DNA from: Fibrobacteraceae bacterium
GTDB lineage: Bacteria > Fibrobacterota > Fibrobacteria > Fibrobacterales > Fibrobacteraceae
Assembly (NCBI GenBank): GCA_023231365.1
Contig: JALNVO010000011.1
Coordinates: 1-22,781, forward strand
Direction: 5' to 3'
Length of the DNA stretch: 22,781 nt
The notes beneath the pieces were generated by a model. That model was not told where the DNA came from and ran no database searches. It was given only the letters and a program-made list of their open reading frames with translations. Positions 15,233-22,781 of the stretch are shown piece after piece. The translations under genes and the position numbers were made by a program. Each line of letters begins with the position of its first letter. The stretch's first letter is position 1.

Positions 15233-16615
15233 TTATTTCAAAGCCTCCAAAAAAGGACGTTCCATTTTCCAAATATCGCCCGCACCCATAAACAGTACGA
15301 GATCGCCAGGGCGGGCTTCTTTCTTCAAAACTTCGAGTGCATTTTCCTTGGTCCCTACAAACTGTGCATTCAAATGGCCACGGGCAATTGCCGTATCCGA
15401 AATGAGCTTGCCGGAAATTCCGGGAATCGGCTGTTCGCGGGACTTGTAAATTTCACAGACGAGAAGTTCGTCACAATTTGCAAAGACCGAAGCGAATGCT
15501 TCATACTGATCGCGGGTGCGCGTATAGAGATGCGGCTGGAAAACGACCACAACGCGGCGGTCGGGGAAAGTGTCGCGGGCTCCCTGAAGAGTGGCGGCGA
15601 CTTCCGTGGGATGATGGGCATAGTCATCATAGACCAAAATGTCCTTTTGCGTGCCGATCAGTTCAAAACGGCGCTTGACACCCGTGAATTCAGCAAGAGC
15701 CTTGCGCACGACATCGAGAGAGATACTTTCTTCGTTGGAAAGAGCTATCGCCGCTGTGGCATTCAACACGTTGTGCTTGCCCGGAATGCGGAGCGTGAAC
15801 TCGCCAAGGGATTCCTTGTTCTTAAAAACTTCAAAATGGGAAGTTCCCCCTTCATGCTGCACATTTTCTGCACGATACATGGCTTGGCGGCTAAAGCCAT
15901 AAGTTACAACCGGTTTTGTAAAACGCGTGAGAACCGATTGAATGTTCGGGTCGTCCAAGCAAACGACAACTTGTCCATAGAACGGAACCTTATTCGCAAA
16001 AGCGACAAAAGCATCCTTAATGGCATCGAGAGTCCCATAAGTATCAAGATGTTCCCGGTCGATATTCGTGATGATCGCAGAAGAAGGCATCATCGAGAGA
16101 AAACTTCTATCGAATTCATCGCTTTCGGCTATGAGGTAACGGCCGCGCCCCACCTTGGCGCCACTGCCCTTTCCCTTTACCACTCCGCCGACAATAACCG
16201 TGGGATCTTCTCCCGCAGCTTCCCAAATGGCACCGAGCATCGACGTAGTAGTAGTCTTTCCATGTGTACCGCACACAGCAAGCGTATACTTGAGGCGCAT
16301 CAGTTCCCCGAGCATTTCTGCGCGGCGGATTACCGGAATACGGCGGGCTTTCGCCTCCACAATTTCGGGATTATCCATTTTAACTGCGGAAGAATACACG
16401 AGAAGATCTGCACCTTCGACATTCTTCGCTTCGTGTTTGGAATAGATATTAAGCCCGAGATCTTTTAAATAGTCAATTACCGGGCCTTCACCCATATCGC
16501 TTCCGCTCACGATAAACCCATTTTCGTGAAGCACTTCAGCGATGCCGGACATCCCAGCGCCGCCAATACCCACAAAATGAAGCTTTTTTACGCGATTACT
16601 AGGAATCAAACTCAT
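15233..16615 (-). CDS. murC: UDP-N-acetylmuramate--L-alanine ligase MurC
   Basis: A cytoplasmic ATP-dependent ligase that adds L-alanine to UDP-MurNAc, the first peptide step of peptidoglycan synthesis. From ATG 16615 it has 460 residues, the usual size: HFVGIGGAGMSGIAEV (13-28) for UDP binding, the P-loop CGTHGKTTTT (115-124), ESDEFDRSFL and NIDREHLDTY in the central domain, and the C-terminal domain with DDYAHHPTEV and FQPHLYTRT. The frame can open at GTG 16624, but the ATG overlaps the murG stop as ATGA and has GGAG 8 nt upstream. All key motifs are present. Confidence 0.97.
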   Translation of the reverse strand: MSLIPSNRVKKLHFVGIGGAGMSGIAEVLHENGFIVSGSDMGEGPVIDYLKDLGLNIYSKHEAKNVEGADLLVYSSAVKMDNPEIVEAKARRIPVIRRAEMLGELMRLKYTLAVCGTHGKTTTTSMLGAIWEAAGEDPTVIVGGVVKGKGSGAKVGRGRYLIAESDEFDRSFLSMMPSSAIITNIDREHLDTYGTLDAIKDAFVAFANKVPFYGQVVVCLDDPNIQSVLTRFTKPVVTYGFSRQAMYRAENVQHEGGTSHFEVFKNKESLGEFTLRIPGKHNVLNATAAIALSNEESISLDVVRKALAEFTGVKRRFELIGTQKDILVYDDYAHHPTEVAATLQGARDTFPDRRVVVVFQPHLYTRTRDQYEAFASVFANCDELLVCEIYKSREQPIPGISGKLISDTAIARGHLNAQFVGTKENALEVLKKEARPGDLVLFMGAGDIWKMERPFLEALK

Positions 16616-17691
16616 TTTGCGCACTCCGCATTAAAAATGACTTTCGCAATCTGGTCTGCGGCATCAGGCATTCCAAGCGACTTTGCCGCATCGGCCATCT
16701 TGTTTAATTTATTTTCATCCGAAAGCAAGTCCTGGGCTTTATTCCAAAGATTGTTTGGTTCATCATCGAGTTCCACCAAAGCGGCTCCCGCCTTTTCTAC
16801 AACGCGGGCATTGAACTCTTGGTGATTCGCTGTCGCAAAGGGATACGGTAAAAGAATGGAAGGCTTGCCGAATGCGAGGATTTCCGCAAGCGTAGAAGCT
16901 CCTGCACGGCTTATGATAATATCCGCATAGGCGATGTAAGAATAGATGTCGTTCAAGAATGCGCGGAGAGCAACATTTGAAGGAGTGCTCACGCGCTTTT
17001 GAATTTCTTCCACATTTTTCGCTCCCGCCTGCCACACGACAGAAATATCGCTTCTGCCTGCAATAGCCGAAAGGGATGCTTCCATTTTAGCATTGATTCC
17101 GCGGGCACCCTGAGAGCCGCCCACGACAAGTATGGACTTTGTGCCCGGAACAAACTCAAAGGGGCGTTTTAGAGAAGACATCTTAGGCAATTCACGGACA
17201 GGATTGCCGAATACGAGAGTTTTGGAATTCGGAAAGAACTTTACCGCATCCTTGGATGTCACAAAGATCATCTTGGCCGAATGAGCGCCAATCTTGTTAG
17301 CAATACCTGCAACGGCATTTTGTTCCTGAATATATACGGGAATCTTCTTTAAACCCGCTGCAACGACAATCGGGAGTGAAACATAACCACCCGTAGCCAC
17401 AACGACATCTGGCTTATGCTTTTTGAGAACGCGCTTTGCGCTCACAACGGCTTTTGCCAAATTGAAAGGAAGCGAGAGATTGCTCATAAACGCACCGCGA
17501 TGGAGCGGCACTGCCGAAATTTCATTAAATTCAAAATAAGGGGAGACTAACCGAGATTCCATTGAATCTTTACGGCCAGCAAAAGAGATCTCGGAAACTC
17601 CCAGCTTTTTGAGGCTTTCCGCAATAGCGATCGCCGGGAACACATGTCCACCGGTACCACCACATGCAAGCAAAAACTTTTTATTTGTCAT
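16612..17691 (-). CDS. murG: Lipid II synthase MurG (GT28)
   Basis: Transfers GlcNAc from UDP-GlcNAc to lipid I on the inner face of the cytoplasmic membrane, making lipid II. The 359-residue protein has the three glycine-rich loops of the family: GGTGGH (11-16), TGGYVSLP (100-107) and GGSQGARGIN (191-200). The donor-binding SRAGASTLAE (261-270) and LPYPFATANHQEFNA (281-295) follow. Its start overlaps the ftsW stop as ATGA and its end overlaps murC, so the three genes are translationally coupled. Confidence 0.98.
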   Translation of the reverse strand: MTNKKFLLACGGTGGHVFPAIAIAESLKKLGVSEISFAGRKDSMESRLVSPYFEFNEISAVPLHRGAFMSNLSLPFNLAKAVVSAKRVLKKHKPDVVVATGGYVSLPIVVAAGLKKIPVYIQEQNAVAGIANKIGAHSAKMIFVTSKDAVKFFPNSKTLVFGNPVRELPKMSSLKRPFEFVPGTKSILVVGGSQGARGINAKMEASLSAIAGRSDISVVWQAGAKNVEEIQKRVSTPSNVALRAFLNDIYSYIAYADIIISRAGASTLAEILAFGKPSILLPYPFATANHQEFNARVVEKAGAALVELDDEPNNLWNKAQDLLSDENKLNKMADAAKSLGMPDAADQIAKVIFNAECAK

Positions 17692-18839
17692 ATATACCTC
17701 GCAAAATATTCTGTCGATTTCAAAGGTTCTTCAACAATGCGCGAACCCGTTCCGGGCCGCGATATATTCAAAAGGATTCCAATGGATAGGAGCGATGCTA
17801 AAAGATTTGTTCCTCCATAACTGATAAAAGGCAGCGGTTGACCCGTTGTGGGCATAAGTCCCGTGCATACAAACACATGGAAAATAACGTTGAAAGCCAA
17901 AGACGCCGTAAGCGATACAGCAAAAAGTTTCGCATAACGCGTCTTGGCATTACGCGCAATCGAAAAACCCCTGTAAATGATGAAGCCGAAAAGAAGAAGC
18001 ACGACGAGAGAGCCCACAAAGCCGAGTTCTTCTCCTAACAAACTAAATGCAACGTCCTTATAGGATTCCGGCAGAAATCCGAGTTTCTGGGTACCCTGCC
18101 CGATACCCGTTCCAAAAAGGCCGCCGTGTCCAAGGCTTATCAGCGCATTATACAATTGATAGCCGCCCTTTTCAAGATATTCTTCAGGATGGAGCCAAGC
18201 TTGGATACGGACTAAGCGATAAGGAGCTGCAATAGCTACAACAGCAGCACCGACAACAAAAGGAATAGCAGACAGGAACAGATACTTTAAACGCGTGCCC
18301 GCCGTAAAAAGGAGAATATAAGTCGTTCCCACAACCATCATCGCCATTGAAAAATTTGGTTGCAATAGAAGGAGAATCGTGACAATACCCATCGTAACCA
18401 TCGGATTTACAAAGCCCTTCTTAAAGTCCTTGACTCCATCCCCAAGGGCTGCTAGCCTAGCGGAAAGCAAAGAAAATAAAGCGATCTTCACAAATTCAGA
18501 GGGTTGCATCGAGATGCCGCCGACAAGAAGCCAACGCGAAGCCCCCTTTGCGGCAACGCCAATAATAACGACGACGACAAGTGAAAAAAGTCCGAGCAAG
18601 AATAATCCATGGGATAGCCGGAGCCAAGCTTTGTGATCGATGAAGAGCCCTATTAACAAAAACCCGAACGCGAACAAAACTCGCTCCAAATGCGAAAGAG
18701 CATAGAAATAGGAAGGGCGTCCCAACTTTTCCGCTTGGAATGCGCTTCCACTATAAATCACAAAAACGCCTAGCGCCAAAAGCACGAGGACCGCCAAAAG
18801 GAGGCCTTTATCAAACTTCAAGTCTAGACGCAACTTCAT
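17688..18839 (-). CDS. ftsW: Septal peptidoglycan polymerase FtsW (SEDS)
   Basis: A multi-pass SEDS glycosyltransferase that polymerises lipid II at the septum together with FtsI. The 383-residue product shows about ten hydrophobic segments, the SEDS motif QPSEFVK (112-118), GEELGFVG in the later periplasmic region, and GLMPTTGQPLPFISYGGTN near the C-terminus (most FtsW proteins have GGS where this one has GGT). The frame can open at TTG 18845, but ATG 18839 with TAGG 6 nt upstream is the better start. It comes 7 nt after murF; in many dcw clusters mraY and murD lie at this junction. RodA is the alternative, but the dcw context strongly supports FtsW. Confidence 0.95.
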   Translation of the reverse strand: MKLRLDLKFDKGLLLAVLVLLALGVFVIYSGSAFQAEKLGRPSYFYALSHLERVLFAFGFLLIGLFIDHKAWLRLSHGLFLLGLFSLVVVVIIGVAAKGASRWLLVGGISMQPSEFVKIALFSLLSARLAALGDGVKDFKKGFVNPMVTMGIVTILLLLQPNFSMAMMVVGTTYILLFTAGTRLKYLFLSAIPFVVGAAVVAIAAPYRLVRIQAWLHPEEYLEKGGYQLYNALISLGHGGLFGTGIGQGTQKLGFLPESYKDVAFSLLGEELGFVGSLVVLLLFGFIIYRGFSIARNAKTRYAKLFAVSLTASLAFNVIFHVFVCTGLMPTTGQPLPFISYGGTNLLASLLSIGILLNISRPGTGSRIVEEPLKSTEYFARYI

Positions 18840-18846
18840 TGGCAAC

Positions 18847-20244
18847 CTACTTATTTACCGCAACTGGTTCAAGGCGGAGAAGCGATTCCACAATCTGTTC
18901 CATCTTCATACCGCGGGACCCCTTGACTAAAAGGATGTCGCCGATATGGACGTTTTCAGAAAGGAAATCAATAACATCTTTCACCGTATCAAAATGGAGC
19001 GCGGAATTGGAGTTCATTCCCTTGGCAATGGCACCCTTTTGAGTATTGACGGACATCTCACCCACAGTGAGAAGCAAATCAAAATCCATCTGGGGAACAA
19101 GTTCGCCCATTTCGCGGTGGAGATCAGCACTCTTATCACCGAGTTCGAGCATATCGCCTAAAACAGCAATGCGGCGACCACAACCGGAAACAGAACCGAT
19201 TGTCTGGAGAGCCATCTTAGTAGAAGACGGATTTGCGTTATAGCAATCAGAAACAACCTTGAAGCCGGCTGCGCTGCGAATTTCCATACGCATATTTGCC
19301 GCGTGGAATTTTTCAAGCGCAGCAGAGATCGCCGATTTGGGTATGCGGAGCGAAGTCGCGACGGCAATAGTCGCAAGAGCGTTATACACATTGTGAATAC
19401 CCGGGACATTCAAATGAAATTCCGTGCGGCCAATCTTGAAAGTCGCACAAGCATTCGAATCCCACTTTAGATCTTCCGGTTTAATGATGCCGCGCCGAAT
19501 TCCGAAAGTCACTACGTGATAGCTCTTGCAAGTCTTCACCTTAGAGAGGCGGGCATCATCCGCATTCACGACCAAAATGCCACCCTTGCGGAGTCCATCT
19601 ACAATAGAGAGTTTTTCCTTGAACACATTGTCCAACGTTCCCAAATGTTCTAAATGGCTTGCACCTACGTTCGTAATTACGGCAATGTCCGGCTCTACTG
19701 TCATCGAAAGCGGATGAATTTCCCCCGGAGCACTCGTTCCCATTTCCACAACGGCCACCTCATCCGTATGCTTAAATCGGAACACTGTCTTGGGAACGCC
19801 AATCTGATTATTCAAATTGCCTTCGGTAGCAATAGTCCTGAACTTTTCCGAAATGACAGCCTTGAGCATTTCCTTGGTCGTCGTCTTCCCATTGCTACCC
19901 GTGATGGCAATCTTCTTCAACTTGAACAAGCGCTGATATCCCTTGGCAAGCTTCAAAAGGGCTTCATTTGTATCACTCACTGGGACATAAACTTCCGCGG
20001 GAATTTTACCTGCGCGGTTTTCATCCATTACGCTCATCAGAGCTCCTTTCTCCATCATCTGGGGAATAAAATCATGTGCATCGAAGCGCGCTCCCTTGAG
20101 CGGCCAAAAAACGACACCCGGAACCGCTTCGCGGCTATCCAAGCAAAGCTTTACCTTGCGCTTTGCAAGCCTAGAAGAAACGCCGACCGGGGTACTCTCA
20201 AGTATCCGGCACATTTCTTCAATGGTCAAATCCAAGTTCAGCAT
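18847..20244 (-). CDS. murF: UDP-MurNAc-tripeptide--D-alanyl-D-alanine ligase MurF
   Basis: Adds D-Ala-D-Ala to the UDP-MurNAc-tripeptide in the cytoplasm, completing the pentapeptide precursor. The 465-residue protein has an N-terminal UDP-binding domain with LDSREAVPGVVFWPLKG (35-51), the ATP P-loop TGSNGKTTTKEM (115-126), EGNLNNQIGVP and EMGTSAPGEI in the central domain, and DCYNANPSS and AVLGDMLELG in the C-terminal part, all typical of MurF. The ATG shares a base with the murE stop (TAATG). Confidence 0.97.
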   Translation of the reverse strand: MLNLDLTIEEMCRILESTPVGVSSRLAKRKVKLCLDSREAVPGVVFWPLKGARFDAHDFIPQMMEKGALMSVMDENRAGKIPAEVYVPVSDTNEALLKLAKGYQRLFKLKKIAITGSNGKTTTKEMLKAVISEKFRTIATEGNLNNQIGVPKTVFRFKHTDEVAVVEMGTSAPGEIHPLSMTVEPDIAVITNVGASHLEHLGTLDNVFKEKLSIVDGLRKGGILVVNADDARLSKVKTCKSYHVVTFGIRRGIIKPEDLKWDSNACATFKIGRTEFHLNVPGIHNVYNALATIAVATSLRIPKSAISAALEKFHAANMRMEIRSAAGFKVVSDCYNANPSSTKMALQTIGSVSGCGRRIAVLGDMLELGDKSADLHREMGELVPQMDFDLLLTVGEMSVNTQKGAIAKGMNSNSALHFDTVKDVIDFLSENVHIGDILLVKGSRGMKMEQIVESLLRLEPVAVNK

Positions 20245-21653
20245 TATTTCATCTCCCGAAGGACTATCTCATGATCGTCAAAATGGTGCTTTACCTTCCC
20301 GACGATTTGATAATTTTCATGGCCCTTACCCGCAACGACAAGGAAATCCCCCCGCTGCATCGCGTGACAAGCCTTCGCAATCGCTTCTTCCCTCGAAACG
20401 ATTACTTCAAAATTCTTGGAAGTCATCCCGGATACAATTTCAGCAATGATGTCCTCCGGTTTTTCCGTACGCGGATTATCCGACGTCACCCAAGCAAAAT
20501 CCGCTTCGCGTTCCGCAATCGCACCCATGATATGACGCTTGTTGCGGTCTCTATCTCCACCGCAGCCGAACACCACGGAGAGCTTCCCTTTGCAAAGAGA
20601 ACGGGCCGTGCGGAGCACGCGTTCCAAAGCATCGGGCGTATGCGCATAATCGACGATCACGCGGCGGTTGCCATCGTTAAACACCATTTCAAAGCGGCCC
20701 GGGACCATGATCGTAGAAAGGGCCGTGCGGAGGGCCTCTTCAGAAAAGTGCATCGCATGTGCCCAAGCGGCAACAAGAAGCACATTGTCCGCATTAAAAT
20801 CGCCCACAAGCGGAGTTTCAATCGGTCGGGAAGAAATCGACGGCACATCCAAAACCAATCCATCTTCCGAGCTCTTCACAGAAGCGGGTTTCACATCTGC
20901 AAAATCAGCACCCAAGCGGGAAACAGAAACTTTATCAGCAACGGAGATCTCGTTAAAAAGGCGCTTGCCATAAGCATCATCAATATTGATAACTGCCACT
21001 CCGTCTTGAGCTAGATACTTTGTAAACAAAAGCTTCTTAGCCTCAAAATAGGCTTCCATCGTCTTGTGGTAATCCAGATGATCTTCCGTGAGGTTGGAAA
21101 ACAAGGCGCTCTTATAGGCAATGCCCGCTACGCGGCCTTGATCAAGCGAATGAGAAGAAGCTTCCATCACAAAATCCGTGCAACCTGCGAGAGCCGCTTC
21201 AGCAGCAAATGCATGGAGTTCCAAAAGTCCCGGAGTCGTCAAATTGGAAGAAATTACTTTGTCACCGATTTTTTTGCAAATCGTACCCACGAGGGCCGCC
21301 TTGCGGCCTTCTCCCCGAAGAACGGATTCCATCAAAAACGCACTGGTCGTCTTTCCATTCGTTCCCGTTACAGCATGGACAATAAGTTTTGAAAATGGAT
21401 CCTTGAAAAAAATCTTGGCCGCTTCCAATCGGGCATCTTTTACATTCTTCACCTGGATCCATTTAGAAGCGAGATCCAGAGGAGCTTCGCACTCCCCGAC
21501 TATGGCAATCGCACCCTTGGAAAGGGCCGAACGCGCAAAATCAAAAGAGCCTTCTCCCGGGAGAGCAAAGAATAAATCACCGGCAGTAGCCTTTCTCGAA
21601 TCATCGCAAAGGCCCTTTACGCCCAAATTCTTAAACAATGCTTCAGACAACAT
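20244..21653 (-). CDS. murE: UDP-MurNAc-dipeptide--meso-diaminopimelate ligase MurE
   Basis: Adds the third residue of the stem peptide. The 469-residue protein has DDSRKATAGDLFFALPG (17-33), the ATP P-loop TGTNGKTT (96-103), MEASSHSLDQGR (163-174), a later AKKLLF whose lysine is the likely carbamylated residue, and DNPR at 392-395. DNPR is the signature of meso-diaminopimelate-adding MurE; lysine-adding enzymes differ there. A GKGHE motif occurs near the C-terminus. AGGAAA a few nt before the ATG supports the start, 9 nt after the ftsI stop. Confidence 0.97.
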   Translation of the reverse strand: MLSEALFKNLGVKGLCDDSRKATAGDLFFALPGEGSFDFARSALSKGAIAIVGECEAPLDLASKWIQVKNVKDARLEAAKIFFKDPFSKLIVHAVTGTNGKTTSAFLMESVLRGEGRKAALVGTICKKIGDKVISSNLTTPGLLELHAFAAEAALAGCTDFVMEASSHSLDQGRVAGIAYKSALFSNLTEDHLDYHKTMEAYFEAKKLLFTKYLAQDGVAVINIDDAYGKRLFNEISVADKVSVSRLGADFADVKPASVKSSEDGLVLDVPSISSRPIETPLVGDFNADNVLLVAAWAHAMHFSEEALRTALSTIMVPGRFEMVFNDGNRRVIVDYAHTPDALERVLRTARSLCKGKLSVVFGCGGDRDRNKRHIMGAIAEREADFAWVTSDNPRTEKPEDIIAEIVSGMTSKNFEVIVSREEAIAKACHAMQRGDFLVVAGKGHENYQIVGKVKHHFDDHEIVLREMK

Positions 21654-21662
21654 AATGTTTTC

Positions 21663-22781
21663 CTAGCCTCGCTCGGTTAAAATCAATTTGCATTTTGCAC
21701 CGCGGGACACCGGAGCATCCGGAAGCGGAGTCTGAGACGAAACGCGTCCCTTGCCTTCGTATTCCACAGAAGCCTGGAGTTCACCTATCGCATCCAGCGC
21801 ATCCTTCAAAGAAAGGCCCTGCAAATCCGGCATTTTTGAATTGAAAGGCGTCGCCAAGCGGAGAACGAGCCCGCGATTTGAAAAATCATATTTGGAAGCA
21901 ACGACAACAGAACCATCCGCTTCAAACGAAACAGGGCAACCCTTCGATCTAGACAAAGAAAGGGCATTCGATTTGGATAAACCCACAAAATCCGTTTCGC
22001 AATTTTTGGACTCGGAAACGCGGGCAAGGTTATACGGCAGAGGAGAAACTGCTGGATGGTAATAGATGCCTTCCATAATCTTGCGGAACACTGGGCCCGC
22101 AGTAAGTCCGCCTACAGTGCGGGTCTTTGGGTCATCCAGCAGCACCATGCATACATAGCGCGGATTTTCCGCCGGAGCAAGTCCAATAAAAGAGGCGACT
22201 TGCTTTGTGTGATCGTAGCGATGAAGCTCCTGGTTGTATTTTTCAGCCGTACCTGTTTTGCCGCCAAAAACAATTCCCGGAAGTTTGCTCGAATTCACAC
22301 TCTTCGCCGTTCCCTGTTCCACCACTTCGCGGAGCATTGACCGCACTGTAGAAGCAGTCTTCTCCGAAACGACCCGGCGCACTTCCACCGGTTTATTCTT
22401 ATAAATCACTTCATTGTCCGGGGAGCGCAATTCGCGCACGATTGTCGGCTGCATCAACTTTCCGCCATTGGCGATCGCAGAAAAGGCCATCACCATCTGA
22501 AGGGGCGTCACCATTACTTCGTGCCCAAACCCCATCGTCTTGAGAGTGCGACCGCTCCAATCATAAGTAGGTTTCAAGCGTCCGCTTTCTTCACCGGGGA
22601 GCTCGATAAACGTCTTGGAACCGAAGCCAAATGAACGCACGTAACGGTAAAACGTTTCCTTGCCGATCAAATCCGCAATTTTTGCAAACACAATATTCGA
22701 CGACATCGCCATAGCCTGGGTCATATCCATATCGCCATGATCGTGTGTATCGCGGATCGTATCATCTTTTCCAAGCATCCA
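21663..22781 (-). CDS. ftsI: Septal transpeptidase FtsI (PBP3) with C-terminal PASTA domain, N-terminus outside window
   Basis: The C-terminal 372 residues of the class B penicillin-binding protein that cross-links septal peptidoglycan; the start and the SxxK active serine lie beyond the window edge. Visible are the SxN motif (SSN, 22695-22703), the KTGT motif in FGGKTGTAEK (KTGT at 22248-22259), the TMGFGHEVMVTPLQM block and a C-terminal PASTA domain in roughly the last 65 residues (MPDLQGLSLKDALDAIGELQ and after). PASTA domains bind peptidoglycan; E. coli FtsI lacks one, while several FCB-group and Gram-positive PBPs carry one. It is followed 9 nt later by murE. It could also be named a PBP2x-like protein, but the neighbours make FtsI most likely. 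Confidence 0.95.
   Translation of the reverse strand, partial: WMLGKDDTIRDTHDHGDMDMTQAMAMSSNIVFAKIADLIGKETFYRYVRSFGFGSKTFIELPGEESGRLKPTYDWSGRTLKTMGFGHEVMVTPLQMVMAFSAIANGGKLMQPTIVRELRSPDNEVIYKNKPVEVRRVVSEKTASTVRSMLREVVEQGTAKSVNSSKLPGIVFGGKTGTAEKYNQELHRYDHTKQVASFIGLAPAENPRYVCMVLLDDPKTRTVGGLTAGPVFRKIMEGIYYHPAVSPLPYNLARVSESKNCETDFVGLSKSNALSLSRSKGCPVSFEADGSVVVASKYDFSNRGLVLRLATPFNSKMPDLQGLSLKDALDAIGELQASVEYEGKGRVSSQTPLPDAPVSRGAKCKLILTERG

Noticed and set aside
15374..16468. A 364-codon plus-strand open frame
   Set aside because: It lies entirely antisense to murC, which has complete motifs; the frame is a codon-usage shadow.
20271..21014. A 247-codon plus-strand open frame
   Set aside because: It is antisense to murE and has no recognisable domains.

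Overview
The window looks like chromosome from a Gram-negative bacterium with meso-diaminopimelate peptidoglycan. My best guess is Fibrobacterota (Fibrobacter-like) or another member of the Fibrobacterota-Chlorobiota-Bacteroidota (FCB) group. The grounds are a MurE with the DNPR signature, a PASTA-tailed FtsI, a fused MetX-MetW protein, a surface-sugar cassette of the type common in that group, and TATATTT boxes resembling the FCB-type -7 element. The taxon is inference. No rRNA, tRNA, CRISPR array, phage gene or insertion sequence was found.

Layout. (1) 1-188: non-coding DNA with palindromes and a 20-bp direct repeat, then (minus strand, 189-1160) two adjacent paralogous membrane-anchored proteins of unknown function. 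(2) 1193-3569 (plus): an unrecognised 175-184 aa protein, a GT2 glycosyltransferase and a GT32 glycosyltransferase in close succession. (3) 3541-8149 (minus): a polysaccharide cassette whose genes overlap at almost every junction: a FdtA/QdtA-type dTDP-sugar 3,4-ketoisomerase, a DegT-type aminotransferase, a FemAB-like GNAT acyltransferase, a Wzx-type flippase and a second GT2 glycosyltransferase. Together they should make a dTDP-3-acylamino-3,6-dideoxyhexose, add it to a lipid-linked glycan and flip the glycan across the inner membrane. The plus-strand and minus-strand glycosyltransferases converge and overlap by 29 bp. (4) 8232-10920 (plus): a MetX-MetW fusion for methionine synthesis, divergent from the sugar cassette, then yicC. 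(5) 10921-11427: a convergent intergenic region with hairpins, an ATG-less open frame and a strong terminator for the minus strand. (6) 11428-22781 (minus): the core of a division and cell wall (dcw) cluster in the order ftsI-murE-murF-ftsW-murG-murC-ftsQ-ftsA-ftsZ, with ftsI running off the window edge.

The dcw genes are tightly packed (ATGA and TAATG overlaps, or gaps of up to about 31 nt). They supply late cytoplasmic precursor synthesis (MurE, MurF, MurC), lipid II synthesis (MurG), septal polymerisation and cross-linking (FtsW, FtsI) and the divisome scaffold (FtsQ, FtsA, FtsZ). mraY, murD, murB and ddl are absent from positions where many bacteria carry them.

The observations I rate highest are: a TATATTT box placed 6-8 nt before the start codon of four unit-leading genes, suggesting leaderless transcripts; the MetX-MetW fusion; the compacted dcw cluster; the FtsZ linker of about 200 residues with a 72-bp internal duplication; and the unexplained 10921-11370 intergenic region. 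I did not find a clearly new defence or mobile system.
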